Source of the DNA: an uncultured Lachnospiraceae bacterium | Lineage (GTDB): Bacteria > Bacillota > Clostridia > Lachnospirales > Lachnospiraceae | Length of the DNA: 64,000 bases | Assembly (NCBI GenBank): GCA_947382355.1 | Contig: CANCYR010000004.1 | Coordinates: 1 to 64,000, forward strand | Reading direction: 5' to 3' | In this document: positions 1 through 9,942 of the stretch, in pieces | How positions within the stretch are numbered: the stretch's first letter is position 1 | Layout of the letters: each line of letters begins with the position of its first letter | The notes under the pieces: generated by a model | What the model was told of the DNA's origin: nothing | What the model saw: only the letters and a program-made list of their open reading frames with translations | Database searches by the model: none | Position numbers and translations under genes: made by a program

Positions 1-69
1 TAGAAATCATGTTCTGCCTGCAGCCGGTTCTGATTCCTGTGTGGGAAGGCTGAGGGCTGAACTGTTACG
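1..69. repeat. Partial copy of a long palindromic intergenic element
   Basis: The first ~69 bases match one half (inner edge plus outer arm) of the palindromic element found complete at 59480-59695, read on the opposite strand. Shared stretches include AGAAATCAT and TTCTGCCTGCAGCCG, followed by a related GATTCC segment and a TGAAC-TGTTAC end. The rest of the copy would lie upstream of the window. It is clearly diverged from the 59.5 kb copy. Confidence 0.6.
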
Positions 70-173
70 GTGTATTTGATGAACTGTTTGGGAAGATTGA
101 AGCAGTTGAAAGTATATGGTATAATTTGGGGATACTAAAATAGCAATAAAAAAGTGTGCGGAGGAAGAGAAAA

Positions 174-728
174 GTGGAAGGGATAATAGCAGAAAATATA
201 CAAACATTGACAAAGCAGGATTTTTTGGAGGAATATGAAGTAATTTGGGCCTGGAACCAAAAAAAGCGGAAAAGAGCCAATATTTCATTGATTGTATTTG
301 GGATTTTAGCGGGTCTGATCTGTATGACTTCTTTTATAGCAAACTGGATGTTTTTTGTTAAGCTTTTTTGCATAGTATATATGATTGGCATAGTATATGC
401 ATGTTATATAGTAAACAATCGCAATCCGGAAAAATGGGCCGGAAAGCTATATGGAAATTATTTGATGAAGGCAAATGAAAATCAGGGTAAAAGGATTTTC
501 TATGAGGACAGAATGGAAAAAAAGGAGCAGGGGAGGACTTATACTATTCCGTATGAGAAAATAGCACATATACAATTGACAGAAAACCTGCTCATATTTA
601 TTCTGGAGGATTCTGCAGATGGAAAAACGCAAATGGGATTTGTCAGAAGAGATAGCTTTACGAAAGGCTCTGCAGAAAAGGTTTTGGAGGCGGTAAATGA
701 AAAGAATGGAATAATCCATTCCACATGA
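174..728 (+). CDS. Hypothetical membrane protein, YcxB-like
   Basis: This is a small integral membrane protein of about 184 residues. It has a charged N-terminus, two closely spaced hydrophobic helices (roughly residues 40-85), and a C-terminal soluble part in which a 'YTIPYEKIAHIQLTENLLIF' segment resembles the YcxB-like family, a domain of unknown role found next to paired membrane helices. An upstream in-frame GTG at 156 is possible. I prefer GTG at 174 because an AGGAAGAG ribosome binding site lies about 6 bases before it. The gene is followed by a separate promoter for leuB, so it is probably not part of the amino acid operon. No specific function can be given. Confidence 0.6.
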   Translation: MEGIIAENIQTLTKQDFLEEYEVIWAWNQKKRKRANISLIVFGILAGLICMTSFIANWMFFVKLFCIVYMIGIVYACYIVNNRNPEKWAGKLYGNYLMKANENQGKRIFYEDRMEKKEQGRTYTIPYEKIAHIQLTENLLIFILEDSADGKTQMGFVRRDSFTKGSAEKVLEAVNEKNGIIHST

Positions 729-734
729 AAACAG

Positions 735-763
735 TTGCTATTTGTCGCCATTTGAGATATGAT
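735..763 (+). promoter_or_regulatory. Probable sigma-A promoter for leuB-ilvD-ilvB
   Basis: A -35 TTGCTA (735-740) is followed after 17 bases by a -10 TATGAT (758-763), with a ribosome binding site before the leuB ATG at 808. No T-box, leader peptide or attenuator is evident in the ~45 bases of leader, so regulation of this operon is not explained by the leader. Confidence 0.55.
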
Positions 764-807
764 AAGAAAGGTGTTTTATAAGTTTCAAAAGGAAAGGAAG
801 TAACAAC

Positions 808-1890
808 ATGAATTTGAATATTGGATGTATTGCAGGAGACGGCATCGGACCGGAAATCGTGAGAGAAGCCAGAAAGGTGCTTGACAAGGTGGCTGACAAA
901 TACGGCCACAGCATTACATATACAGATATTTTAATGGGCGGAGCCTCCATTGACGTGCATGGAGTCCCCCTGACAGAGGAAGCCATTGCTCAGGCAAAAG
1001 CTTCCGATGCGGTTTTAATGGGTTCTATCGGAGGAGATACCACAACCTCCCCATGGTATCAGTTAGAGCCCTCCAAAAGACCGGAGGCAGGACTTTTAGC
1101 AATCAGAAAGGCGCTGAATTTGTTTGCCAATTTAAGACCGGCTGTCTTATATGAAGAGCTTGCCGGCGCATGTCCCTTAAAGGAGGAAATAAGCGCAAAG
1201 GGCTTTGATATGATGATTATGCGGGAGCTTACGGGAGGACTTTATTTCGGAGAGCGAAAGACAATAGAAGAAAACGGCGTGAAAAAGGCCATTGACACGC
1301 TGGCTTATGATGAAAATGAAATCCGCCGCATTGCCGTCAAGGCATTTGACATTGCCATGAAAAGAAATAAAAAGGTCACCAGCGTGGACAAGGCAAATGT
1401 GCTGGATTCCTCAAGGCTTTGGAGGGCGGTGGTCAATGAAGTGGCAAAGGATTATCCGGAAGTGACGTTGGAGCATATGCTGGTGGACAATTGTGCCATG
1501 CAGCTTGTAAAGGACCCGGCACAGTTTGATGTGATTTTAACGGAAAATATGTTTGGGGATATTTTATCGGATGAAGCCAGCATGGTAACAGGCTCCATCG
1601 GCATGCTTGCCTCTGCCAGCTTAAATGACAGCAGATTCGGCTTATATGAGCCAAGCCATGGCTCCGCACCGGATATTGCAGGAAAAGGCATTGCAAACCC
1701 CATAGCAACCATTTTAAGCGCATCCATGATGCTGCGTTATACCTTTGATCTGGATAAAGAAGCAGACTCCATTGACCAGGCGGTAAAACAGGTGCTTAAA
1801 GAGGGTTATCGCACCGGAGACATTATGGCGGAAGGATGTACTCAGGTAGGCACGGAGAAGATGGGCGATTTCATCTGTGAAAGGATATAA
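808..1890 (+). CDS. leuB: 3-isopropylmalate dehydrogenase
   Basis: This enzyme oxidatively decarboxylates 3-isopropylmalate to 2-oxoisocaproate with NAD+ in leucine synthesis, in the cytosol. The 360-residue length is normal for the family. Visible family features are the N-terminal AGDGIGPEI segment, the catalytic region with [17 protein letters not shown], the metal-binding aspartates in [13 protein letters not shown], and the NAD-binding loop around [18 protein letters not shown]. It starts at an ATG behind an AAAGGAAAGGAAG ribosome binding site. It heads a group with ilvD and ilvB. leuA, leuC and leuD are not in the window, so leucine synthesis must be completed by genes elsewhere. Confidence 0.95.
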   Translation: MNLNIGCIAGDGIGPEIVREARKVLDKVADKYGHSITYTDILMGGASIDVHGVPLTEEAIAQAKASDAVLMGSIGGDTTTSPWYQLEPSKRPEAGLLAIRKALNLFANLRPAVLYEELAGACPLKEEISAKGFDMMIMRELTGGLYFGERKTIEENGVKKAIDTLAYDENEIRRIAVKAFDIAMKRNKKVTSVDKANVLDSSRLWRAVVNEVAKDYPEVTLEHMLVDNCAMQLVKDPAQFDVILTENMFGDILSDEASMVTGSIGMLASASLNDSRFGLYEPSHGSAPDIAGKGIANPIATILSASMMLRYTFDLDKEADSIDQAVKQVLKEGYRTGDIMAEGCTQVGTEKMGDFICERI

Positions 1891-1892
1891 GG

Positions 1893-2231
1893 ATGAAGAA
1901 ACGAAAGATACCATTTTTGTTTTTTGTGCTTGGTGTCATACAGTGTATGATAAGGACCATGCTTATTGGAGCCATTGGACTGGTATGCGCCCTTTTGGGA
2001 CTGATTATGAGAAACAGGCTGTCACAGGCGGGTATTGTGATTTCAATTTTATGGCTGTTGATTTCCATTCTGGATGAAATCAGAATCTGCCATACCATTA
2101 AGACTACCAGTGACAATCCACAGGTAAATGAGACTTTTGACAAGCTGTTCGGCGAAGAACAGGTGATGAAGAAAACCCTTGACGAAGCAGTAGAACGTAT
2201 TATAAAAGGAGAGAAGAAAGATGAGAAGTGA
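1893..2231 (+). CDS. Small hypothetical membrane protein between leuB and ilvD
   Basis: A 112-residue protein with two predicted membrane helices (about residues 7-38 and 45-62) and a charged, Lys/Glu-rich C-terminal helix that would face the cytosol. It begins 2 bases after the leuB stop and overlaps the ilvD start by 11 bases, so it is translated from the same message and probably coupled to both. I do not recognise the family. Its conserved-looking operon position suggests a link to branched-chain amino acid metabolism, but nothing in the sequence shows an enzymatic or transport role. Confidence 0.6.
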   Translation: MKKRKIPFLFFVLGVIQCMIRTMLIGAIGLVCALLGLIMRNRLSQAGIVISILWLLISILDEIRICHTIKTTSDNPQVNETFDKLFGEEQVMKKTLDEAVERIIKGEKKDEK

Positions 2232-3894
2232 TTCCGTAACAAAGGGAGTGCAGCAGGCGCCCCACAGAAGCTTATTCAATGCATTAGGCTATACAGAAGA
2301 GGAAAGGCAAAGACCACTTATCGGTATCGTAAGCTCATACAATGAAATCGTGCCGGGACATATGAACCTGGATAAAATCGTGGAAGCGGTAAAAATGGGA
2401 GTGGCAATGGCAGGGGGCACGCCGGTGGTATTTCCGGCAATTGCTGTATGCGACGGAATTGCCATGGGACATATCGGCATGAAATATTCCCTTGTAACAA
2501 GAGATTTGATTGCAGACAGCACCGAATGCATGGCAATGGCACATGGCTTTGACGGCCTTGTAATGGTTCCCAACTGTGACAAGAACGTGCCGGGGCTTTT
2601 AATGGCTGCTGCAAGAGTGAATATCCCCACCATATTTGTTTCCGGCGGCCCCATGCTGGCAGGCCGTGTAAAAGGAGAAAAGAGAAGCCTTTCTTCCATG
2701 TTCGAGGCGGTAGGAAGCGTTGCAGCCGGAACCATGACCATGGAGGATCTGGCGGAATTTGAAGAAAAGGTATGTCCTACCTGCGGCTCCTGTTCCGGTA
2801 TGTATACGGCTAACTCCATGAACTGCTTAACAGAAGCATTGGGAATGGGTCTTAGAGGTAACGGCACCATCCCGGCAGTTTATTCTGAAAGAATCCGGCT
2901 TGCAAAGCATGCGGGCATGAAAATCATGGAGCTGGTGGAAAAGGATATAAAGCCCCGTGATATTATGACGGAAAAAGCATTTTTAAATGCCCTCACTATG
3001 GATATGGCGTTAGGCTGTTCCACAAATTCCATGCTTCATCTTCCGGCAATTGCTCATGAAGCAGGAGTGGAATTAAACGTGGACATTGCCAATGAATTGT
3101 CTGCAAAGACCCCGAACCTGTGTCATCTGGCGCCGGCAGGCCCCACTTACATGGAGGATTTAAATGAAGCCGGCGGCGTCTATGCAGTGATGAAGGAGCT
3201 TACCAAAAAGAATTTATTATATACGGATTTGCTGACGGTAACCGGAAAGACCGTAGGAGAAAATATTGCAAATGCAGTGAATAAAAATCCCGAGGTCATT
3301 CGTCCTATTGAAAATCCCTATAGTGAAACAGGCGGAATTGCCGTATTAAAAGGAAATCTTGCGCCGGATTCCGGTGTTGTAAAACGTTCCGCAGTAGTGC
3401 CGGAAATGATGGTTCATGAAGGTCCGGCAAGAGTATTTGACTGTGAGGAGGATGCTATCGAGGCAATTAAAGGCGGAAAGATTGTGGCAGGAGATGTAGT
3501 GGTCATCCGTTATGAAGGTCCAAAGGGCGGACCGGGCATGCGTGAAATGCTCAATCCCACCTCCGCTATTGCAGGCATGGGTCTTGGCTCTTCGGTAGCG
3601 CTGATTACTGACGGACGGTTTTCCGGCGCTTCCAGAGGCGCTTCCATCGGCCATGTTTCACCGGAGGCGGCTGTAGGCGGTCCCATTGCCTTTGTGGAAG
3701 AAGGAGATATCATTTCCATCAATATTCCGGAAAACACTTTGAATGTAAAAGTATCTCCGGAAGAAATGGAAAGAAGGAAAGCAAACTGGACTCCAAGGGA
3801 GCCTAAGATAACTACCGGATATTTAAACAGATATCGTTCTCTGGTTACAAGCGGAAACAGAGGTGCAGTGCTGGAGGTTCCTGCAGAAAAGTAA
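2221..3894 (+). CDS. ilvD: Dihydroxy-acid dehydratase
   Basis: It dehydrates 2,3-dihydroxyisovalerate and 2,3-dihydroxy-3-methylvalerate to the 2-oxo acids in valine and isoleucine synthesis. The 557-residue length is typical. Cysteines in the positions expected for an Fe-S cluster are seen at C119 ([10 protein letters not shown]) and in the [18 protein letters not shown] motif (C185, C188, C191), and there is another at C77 ([10 protein letters not shown]). The C-terminal half carries the family signature around [20 protein letters not shown]. The ATG overlaps the end of the small membrane protein gene, and its ribosome binding site (AAAGGAGAGAAG) lies inside that gene. I cannot tell from sequence whether the cluster is 2Fe-2S or 4Fe-4S. 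Confidence 0.95.
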   Translation: MRSDSVTKGVQQAPHRSLFNALGYTEEERQRPLIGIVSSYNEIVPGHMNLDKIVEAVKMGVAMAGGTPVVFPAIAVCDGIAMGHIGMKYSLVTRDLIADSTECMAMAHGFDGLVMVPNCDKNVPGLLMAAARVNIPTIFVSGGPMLAGRVKGEKRSLSSMFEAVGSVAAGTMTMEDLAEFEEKVCPTCGSCSGMYTANSMNCLTEALGMGLRGNGTIPAVYSERIRLAKHAGMKIMELVEKDIKPRDIMTEKAFLNALTMDMALGCSTNSMLHLPAIAHEAGVELNVDIANELSAKTPNLCHLAPAGPTYMEDLNEAGGVYAVMKELTKKNLLYTDLLTVTGKTVGENIANAVNKNPEVIRPIENPYSETGGIAVLKGNLAPDSGVVKRSAVVPEMMVHEGPARVFDCEEDAIEAIKGGKIVAGDVVVIRYEGPKGGPGMREMLNPTSAIAGMGLGSSVALITDGRFSGASRGASIGHVSPEAAVGGPIAFVEEGDIISINIPENTLNVKVSPEEMERRKANWTPREPKITTGYLNRYRSLVTSGNRGAVLEVPAEK

Positions 3895-3973
3895 GCGAGG
3901 GACAGGAACTGTCAGTGTAACAGCATTATCGGAATTTTGAAAAATGCAGATACAGAAGGGATGAGTATAAAAC

Positions 3974-5662
3974 ATGCAGTTAACAGGTGCGGAAATTGTA
4001 ATAGAGTGCTTAAAGGAACAGGGCGTGGATACCGTATTCGGCTATCCGGGCGGCACGATTTTAAATGTATACGATGCTTTATATAAACATCAGGACGAGA
4101 TTACCCATATTCTCACATCTCATGAACAGGGGGCTTCCCATGCGGCGGACGGCTATGCAAGGGCAACGGGAAAGGTAGGCGTCTGCCTTGCCACAAGCGG
4201 TCCGGGCGCCACTAATTTAGTAACAGGTATTGCAACCGCTTATATGGATTCCATTCCCATGGTTGCCATTACGGCAAATGTAAATCTGCCCCTGCTTGGA
4301 AAGGACACTTTTCAGGAGGTGGATATTGCCGGGGTCACCATGCCCATTACAAAGCACAATTATATCGTAAAGGATGTAACGGTGCTGGCAGATACATTGA
4401 GGAAGGCATTCCATATTGCAGAAAGCGGCAGGCCCGGTCCTGTTTTAGTGGATATTACAAAGGACGTAACGGCAAATCTTTGTGAATATGAGCCAAAGAA
4501 GCCTGTGGAGATGGAGCGAATCAATAAGTTTACAGAAGAAGAAGTGGAGCAGGTGCTTTCTTTTATCCGGGAAGCCGAAAAGCCCTTTATATACTTAGGG
4601 GGAGGCGCCATTCATTCAGGGGCTTCCAAAGAGGTCAGGACCTTTGCGAAGCTGGCAGACTGTCCGGTATGCGATACCCTTATGGGCAAAGGCGCTTTTG
4701 ACGGAAAAGACGAGCTGTATACAGGCATGATTGGCATGCATGGAACAAAAGCCTCCAATCTGGGCGTGGCAAAATGCGACCTGCTCATTGCTCTCGGGGC
4801 AAGATTTTCAGACAGGGTAACGGGAAATCCGAATAAGTTTGCGGAAAATGCCAGAATCATACAGATTGACATTGATGCGGCGGAAGTCAATAAAAATATT
4901 AAAACAGATGCTTCCCTTATAGGGGATTTAAAGGATGTGCTTTCAGAAATCAACCAAAAGCTGGAGCAGCAGGACCATAAGGAATGGACGGATTACATAA
5001 AGGGCTTAAAGGAACAGTTCCCGTTAAAATATGAGGATGATGGGCTTACCTGTCCTTATGTAATCGAGCAGCTTGATATTGCAACAGAAGGAAAGGCGAT
5101 TGTTACTACGGATGTGGGACAGCATCAGATGTGGGCTTCCCAGTTTTATAAGTATACGGAGCCAAGGACCTTTATTTCCTCCGGCGGCCTGGGCACCATG
5201 GGCTATGGTCTGGGAGCATGTATCGGCGCAAAGGTGGGAAGGCCGGAAAAAATCTGCGTGAATATCGGCGGAGACGGCTGTTTCCGTATGAATATGAATG
5301 AGCTTGCAACGGCAAGCCGCTACAACATCCCCATTATACAGATTATTATCAACAATCAGGTGCTTGGCATGGTAAGACAGTGGCAGACATTATTTTACGG
5401 GAAAAGATATTCCCAGACCATTCTTACGGACAAGGTGGATTATTGCAAGGTGGCGGAAGGTCTGGGCTGTAAAGCATTTCGCGTTACTAAAAAGGAAGAA
5501 GTGCTTCCTGTTATACAAAAGGCAATAGAATGTAAGGAGCCAGTTGTAATCGAATGTATGATTCAAAGCGATGACAAGGTATTTCCAATGGTTTCTCCGG
5601 GAGCGCCCATTGAGGAAGTGTTTGACGGGGATGATTTGAAAAAGAAGCCGTTAGGGCAATAA
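3974..5662 (+). CDS. ilvB: Acetolactate synthase, catalytic (large) subunit
   Basis: A thiamine-diphosphate enzyme that joins two pyruvates to acetolactate, or pyruvate and 2-oxobutyrate to acetohydroxybutyrate, at the start of valine and isoleucine synthesis. It has 562 residues in the usual order: an N-terminal ThDP-binding domain with catalytic Glu51 in HEQGASHAADGYARATG, a central FAD-type domain, and a C-terminal ThDP/Mg domain with the GDG...NN motif from about residue 432. It lies 79 bases after ilvD and is probably in the same operon. The regulatory small subunit (ilvN) and ilvC are not adjacent, so either they lie elsewhere or this paralogue works without a partner here. Confidence 0.93.
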   Translation: MQLTGAEIVIECLKEQGVDTVFGYPGGTILNVYDALYKHQDEITHILTSHEQGASHAADGYARATGKVGVCLATSGPGATNLVTGIATAYMDSIPMVAITANVNLPLLGKDTFQEVDIAGVTMPITKHNYIVKDVTVLADTLRKAFHIAESGRPGPVLVDITKDVTANLCEYEPKKPVEMERINKFTEEEVEQVLSFIREAEKPFIYLGGGAIHSGASKEVRTFAKLADCPVCDTLMGKGAFDGKDELYTGMIGMHGTKASNLGVAKCDLLIALGARFSDRVTGNPNKFAENARIIQIDIDAAEVNKNIKTDASLIGDLKDVLSEINQKLEQQDHKEWTDYIKGLKEQFPLKYEDDGLTCPYVIEQLDIATEGKAIVTTDVGQHQMWASQFYKYTEPRTFISSGGLGTMGYGLGACIGAKVGRPEKICVNIGGDGCFRMNMNELATASRYNIPIIQIIINNQVLGMVRQWQTLFYGKRYSQTILTDKVDYCKVAEGLGCKAFRVTKKEEVLPVIQKAIECKEPVVIECMIQSDDKVFPMVSPGAPIEEVFDGDDLKKKPLGQ

Positions 5663-5733
5663 GAAAATAGTTACCATATTTTTAGACAAACAGCAATATA
5701 CTTTAGAGATGAAATGGGAATTCAGAAAGAAAC

Positions 5734-7140
5734 ATGAAGAAAAGGCTGAAACTTATACTATTTATTTTTTGCATAACACCTATCATAATGTTTGGATTGA
5801 TTTACATAGGGCTGACTGCATATTATGCAGACAGCTTTATGTTTGGTGTGTTTATAAACGGCGTGTATGCCACCGGAAAGACTCCGGAGGAAATCAATGA
5901 AAAGCTTTTGGAACGGGAAAAAGAAGAACCGCTTATTATTGAAGATAAGTTTGATAATTCCATAAACTTTCCTTTAGAACAGATTGACTATCAGATAACC
6001 TATCTGTCCGGCCTAAAGAAAATACATCATAAGCAGAACCCGTTTCTCTGGTTTAAAGGACTTTCCGGTGAGTATGCCAATTATTCCGTAGAACCGGAAG
6101 GCATATTTGATGAAGAAAAGCTGAAAAAAAAGCTGTTTGAAACCTCTTTTATCAAAGCAGCCGGTGATAAGAGCAAGATTAAGGTGGAAATAGAAAAAAC
6201 AAGAGAGGGCTATCAGCTTATCGATACTACCAAAAACCTGCTGAATAAGGAACGGGCTTTAGAGGCAGTTTCGGAGGTTTTGCAAAAAGGCGGATGCCAT
6301 ATTAATCTGAAAGAAAAAGAGTGCTATGATGAGGTGGAATTTACCGGGGAAATGAAGGAGACTCTTGCCCTTTGGAATAAAATTGAACGGTTCCAGTCGG
6401 GAAAGATTACTTACCGGATGGAAGACGGACAGGAAGAAATTGTGGATGCGTCCGTAACAAGCGACTGGATTCTTATAGATGAAGAAGGAGAATTTGTTTT
6501 TGATGAGAAAGGTGAGCTTCAGTTAGATGAAAAGAAGCTGAAGGAATTTGTAGAGGAGCTTTGCAGCAAATACGATACCACAAAAAAAGACAGAGAGTTT
6601 CGGGCAACAAGAGGGGATATCGTTACCGTTCCGGCAGGTACTTATGGCAATAAAATTGACAAAAAAGCAGAGACGGAGTATCTTATGGAAGCATTTGCTT
6701 CCAAGAAAGAGGAGGTGCGCACTCCCGTTTATTCCCAGAAAGCATGGGGAGAAGGGGAGGATGATATTGGAGATACTTATATTGAGGTGGATATGTCGGA
6801 ACAGAAGCTCTATTACTATGTGCAGGGACGACAGGTCTTATCTGCATCAGTTGTTACCGGCTGTACCGGAAAAGGAAACGGCACACCTGCCAGAGCATGT
6901 TATATTTACTTTAAGCAGAGAAACCGTGTGCTCCGTGGAGAAGATTATCAAACTCCCGTGGATTTCTGGATGGCGGTTTATGGAAATATCGGAATCCATG
7001 ATGCAAAATGGAGAGGGAAGTTTGGAGGAACTATTTATAAGCACAACGGTTCCCATGGATGTATCAACACACCTTATCAGGAAGTGAAAAAGCTTTATGA
7101 TATGGCGGAAGAAGGCACGCCTGTGATGATTTTTTATTAA
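5734..7140 (+). CDS. L,D-transpeptidase (YkuD) with peptidoglycan-binding region
   Basis: A 468-residue membrane-anchored cell wall enzyme expected to form 3-3 cross-links or attach groups to peptidoglycan stem peptides. It has an N-terminal signal-anchor (about residues 7-27), a long extracellular region resembling the putative peptidoglycan-binding domain that accompanies Clostridia YkuD proteins, and a C-terminal YkuD catalytic domain (about residues 345-468). The catalytic histidine region GNIGIHDA and the SHGC motif with nucleophile Cys443 are present, so the enzyme looks active. It starts at an ATG behind GAATTCAGAAAGAA, a weak ribosome binding site. It follows ilvB by 71 bases but has no functional link to it. 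Confidence 0.88.
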   Translation: MKKRLKLILFIFCITPIIMFGLIYIGLTAYYADSFMFGVFINGVYATGKTPEEINEKLLEREKEEPLIIEDKFDNSINFPLEQIDYQITYLSGLKKIHHKQNPFLWFKGLSGEYANYSVEPEGIFDEEKLKKKLFETSFIKAAGDKSKIKVEIEKTREGYQLIDTTKNLLNKERALEAVSEVLQKGGCHINLKEKECYDEVEFTGEMKETLALWNKIERFQSGKITYRMEDGQEEIVDASVTSDWILIDEEGEFVFDEKGELQLDEKKLKEFVEELCSKYDTTKKDREFRATRGDIVTVPAGTYGNKIDKKAETEYLMEAFASKKEEVRTPVYSQKAWGEGEDDIGDTYIEVDMSEQKLYYYVQGRQVLSASVVTGCTGKGNGTPARACYIYFKQRNRVLRGEDYQTPVDFWMAVYGNIGIHDAKWRGKFGGTIYKHNGSHGCINTPYQEVKKLYDMAEEGTPVMIFY

Positions 7141-7144
7141 AAGG

Positions 7145-7173
7145 TTGACTTGTTTTGTAAGACTATGTAAAAT
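7145..7173 (+). promoter_or_regulatory. Probable sigma-A promoter for serC
   Basis: A -35 TTGACT (7145-7150) and a -10 TAAAAT (7168-7173) are separated by exactly 17 bases, ~75 bases before the serC start. It lies just after the stop codon of the L,D-transpeptidase gene, marking the serine genes as a separate transcription unit. Confidence 0.65.
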
Positions 7174-7247
7174 ATAGGTTATGTTTTCATATGGTAAAGT
7201 AATAGAATGAAAATTCAATATAGGAAAAGAAATAGGAGGAGAAAAAA

Positions 7248-8330
7248 GTGTCCAGAGTGTACAACTTTTCAGCAGGTCCGGCAGTTTTACCTGAGGAAGT
7301 ATTAAAAGAAGCTGCAGATGAAATGTTAGATTATAAGGGAACCGGCATGTCCGTTATGGAAATGAGCCACCGTTCCAAGGCTTATGATACCATTATCAAA
7401 GAGGCGGAGGCTGATTTGAGAGAGCTGATGAATATACCGGATAATTATAAGGTATTATTTTTACAGGGCGGCGCCAGCCAGCAGTTTGCTATGATTCCCA
7501 TGAACCTTATGAAAAATAAGGTGGCTGATTATATCGTAACCGGCCAGTGGGCAAAGAAAGCATTTAAAGAGGCTTCCATTTACGGAAAGGCAAATAAGAT
7601 TGCTTCCAGCGAGGATGAGACTTTTTCTTACATACCGGACTGCTCCGATTTACCTGTTTCAGAGGATGCGGACTATGTTTACATATGTGAAAACAATACT
7701 ATTTACGGGACCAAGTTCCATACCCTCCCAAATACAAAAGGGAAAACACTGGTATCAGATGTTTCCTCCTGCTTTTTGTCAGAGCCTGTGGATGTGACAA
7801 AATACGGGATTATCTACGGTGGCGTCCAAAAAAATATCGGTCCTGCAGGAGTGGTAATCGTTATTATCCGTGAAGATTTGATTACGGAAGATACGCTGCC
7901 CGGCACGCCTACCATGTTAAAATACAAAACCCATGCGGATAATGATTCTTTGTATAATACGCCTCCGGCTTACGGCATTTACATTTGCGGCAAGGTGTTT
8001 AAATGGATTAAAAAGCAGGGCGGCTTAGAGGCAATGAAGGAGCATAATGAGAAAAAAGCTGCTGTTTTATACAACTTCTTAGATGAAAGCAAGCTGTTTA
8101 AAGGTACGGTAAGAAAAGAAGACCGTTCCCTGATGAATGTTCCTTTTGTAACCGGAGACGCAGAGCTGGATGCAAAATTTGTTAAGGAAGCAAAGGAAGC
8201 AGGCTTTGAGAACTTAAAGGGTCACAGAACCGTTGGCGGAATGCGCGCCAGCATTTATAATGCCATGCCGATAGAAGGCGTGGAAAAGCTGGTTGAATTC
8301 ATGAAGAAGTTTGAGGCGGAAAACTGCTAA
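7248..8330 (+). CDS. serC: Phosphoserine aminotransferase
   Basis: A PLP-dependent enzyme that transaminates 3-phosphohydroxypyruvate to O-phosphoserine in serine synthesis. The 360 residues match the family's length. The N-terminus RVYNFSAGPAVLPEEVL and the GYGGVQKNIGPAG-type PLP-lysine motif (Lys195) are diagnostic. Translation starts at GTG (7248) behind a strong AGGAGG ribosome binding site. The next gene, 86 bases on, is serA, giving the first two steps of the pathway; the phosphatase serB is not seen in the window. Confidence 0.95.
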   Translation: MSRVYNFSAGPAVLPEEVLKEAADEMLDYKGTGMSVMEMSHRSKAYDTIIKEAEADLRELMNIPDNYKVLFLQGGASQQFAMIPMNLMKNKVADYIVTGQWAKKAFKEASIYGKANKIASSEDETFSYIPDCSDLPVSEDADYVYICENNTIYGTKFHTLPNTKGKTLVSDVSSCFLSEPVDVTKYGIIYGGVQKNIGPAGVVIVIIREDLITEDTLPGTPTMLKYKTHADNDSLYNTPPAYGIYICGKVFKWIKKQGGLEAMKEHNEKKAAVLYNFLDESKLFKGTVRKEDRSLMNVPFVTGDAELDAKFVKEAKEAGFENLKGHRTVGGMRASIYNAMPIEGVEKLVEFMKKFEAENC

Positions 8331-8416
8331 AGGATATTAACAGGAAATAGAAAGAAAAAGAAACTGAAACAATTAAAAAGATATAGAAACAGAAAGAGTT
8401 AGAAAGAAGGAAGAAC

Positions 8417-9580
8417 ATGTTTAAGTATTATTGCTTAAATCCAATTGCCCAGGTGGGACTGGATAAATTCAGGGCAGATTTTGAGAAAACAGAAGATGTG
8501 AATGAAGCGGAAGGTATTTTAGTCCGCAGCGCTTCCATGCACGATATGGAATTATCCGATAAGCTTCTGACTGTTGCAAGAGCAGGGGCGGGGGTGAACA
8601 ACATTCCATTGGAGGAATGCGCCAAAAAAGGAATCGTTGTATTCAATACACCGGGTGCAAATGCAAACGGCGTAAAGGAAATGGTCATTGCAGGCATGCT
8701 GCTTGCTTCCCGTGACATTGTGGGAGGCATCAACTGGGTGGAATCCGCAAAGGACGATGAGAATATTGCAAAGGCAACGGAAAAAGAGAAAAAGAAATTT
8801 GCAGGAACGGAAATTCAGGACAAAAAGCTTGGCATTATCGGTTTAGGAGCCATTGGCGTAAAGGTTGCCAACGTGGCAAAGCATCTGGGAATGGAAGTAT
8901 ACGGATACGACCCTTACGTTTCCGTAGATGCAGCATGGAACTTAAGCAGGGATGTAAAGCATGTGTTAAATGTGGAAGAAATCTATGAAACCTGCGATAT
9001 CATCACCATTCATGTTCCCCTTTTGGACAGCACAAAAGGTATGCTGAATAAAGAAGCCATTGAAAAGATGAAGGACGGCGTCATCATCCTGAACTTTGCA
9101 AGGGATCTGCTTGCAAATGAAGAAGATATACTGGAAGGAATCAAACAGGGCAAAATCCGCAAATATGTAACAGACTTTCCAAACACCACCACAGCAGGAA
9201 AAGAAGGCTGCATTGTAATCCCTCATTTAGGAGCATCCACTGAAGAATCTGAAGACAACTGTGCAAAAATGGCAGTAAAGGAAATGATGGATTATCTGGA
9301 AAACGGAAATATTAAAAACAGCGTAAACTATCCAAATGTTGACATGGGCGTCTGCAGTCAGGCAAGCCGTATTGGAATCTTCCATGAAAACAAAGCCAAC
9401 ATGATAACAAAGTTTACCGGAAATTTCGGTGAGCTGGACATCAACATTACCGACATGGCAAACAAGTCAAAGGGTACGGTAGCGTATACGATGCTGGATT
9501 TGGAAACTCCTGTAACAGAGGAAATCGTGAAAAAGCTTTCGGAAATTCCGGGAGTGTTCAGAGTCAGGGTTATTAAATAA
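8417..9580 (+). CDS. serA: D-3-phosphoglycerate dehydrogenase
   Basis: This enzyme oxidises 3-phosphoglycerate to 3-phosphohydroxypyruvate with NAD+, the committed step of serine synthesis. At 387 residues it is the short form. It has an N-terminal substrate domain, a Rossmann NAD-binding motif (GIIGLGAIGVKVANVAKHLG), catalytic Arg/Glu/His positions (ILNFARDLLANEE; PHLGASTEESEDN) and a C-terminal ACT-like domain (about residues 315-387), which in relatives senses serine. The long, A-rich spacer after serC contains a good AGAAGGAAGAAC ribosome binding site. A terminator and a palindromic element follow it. Confidence 0.93.
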   Translation: MFKYYCLNPIAQVGLDKFRADFEKTEDVNEAEGILVRSASMHDMELSDKLLTVARAGAGVNNIPLEECAKKGIVVFNTPGANANGVKEMVIAGMLLASRDIVGGINWVESAKDDENIAKATEKEKKKFAGTEIQDKKLGIIGLGAIGVKVANVAKHLGMEVYGYDPYVSVDAAWNLSRDVKHVLNVEEIYETCDIITIHVPLLDSTKGMLNKEAIEKMKDGVIILNFARDLLANEEDILEGIKQGKIRKYVTDFPNTTTAGKEGCIVIPHLGASTEESEDNCAKMAVKEMMDYLENGNIKNSVNYPNVDMGVCSQASRIGIFHENKANMITKFTGNFGELDINITDMANKSKGTVAYTMLDLETPVTEEIVKKLSEIPGVFRVRVIK

Positions 9581-9592
9581 AGAACAAATGGG

Positions 9593-9624
9593 AAAGCCTT
9601 CTGCACAGATGCAGGGGCTTTTTT
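9593..9624 (+). terminator. Rho-independent terminator after serA
   Basis: AAAGCC (9593-9598) pairs with GGCTTT (from 9616), with an additional short inner GCA/TGC stem, and the pairing runs into a T-tract (9619-9624). It lies 13 bases after the serA stop. Confidence 0.75.
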
Positions 9625-9630
9625 GCAGCA

Positions 9631-9840
9631 GTTCGGCCAACAGTTCCCTCAACAGGCACCGGGGCAGGCTCTGGACTGAAAATGTTTCTACGTCGCCACG
9701 CTCTCGCTCTGATAAAAACGCAGCAGTGCTAAGCTCGAAAGAACCTTGCTAAGCGCTGGCGTTTTTATAAGGGCTCCTTTAGAAATCATTTTCAGTCCAG
9801 AGCCTGCCCCCGTGCCTGTTGAGGGAACTGTTGGCCAAAC
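9631..9840. repeat. Long palindromic intergenic element, copy 1
   Basis: A 210-base element. The outer arms (9631-9684 and 9787-9840) are complementary at 52 of 54 positions. The ~100-base core holds a second stem (9714-9721 AAAAACGC with 9759-9766 GCGTTTTT), an inner imperfect stem-loop with CTAAGCTCGAAAGAAC (9729-9744), and an unpaired conserved box ACGCTCTCGCTCTG (9698-9711). The same core recurs at 59.5 kb (inverted) and 61.5 kb. It could be a structured RNA, a non-autonomous mobile element, or a REP-like element. It lies between the serA terminator and the ftsK promoter. Confidence 0.85.
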
Positions 9841-9874
9841 TGTTATGTGAACAAAAAAACAAACCTATAAAATA

Positions 9875-9903
9875 ATGACAATTTCCCCAAAAAATGCTAT
9901 ACT
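9875..9903 (+). promoter_or_regulatory. Probable promoter for ftsK/spoIIIE
   Basis: A -35-like ATGACA (9875-9880) and a -10 TATACT (9898-9903) are separated by 17 bases, 39 bases before the start codon of the translocase gene. Confidence 0.6.
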
Positions 9904-9942
9904 TGTAAAAGTGCATTATTTTTTGAACGGAGTGACTTTATT

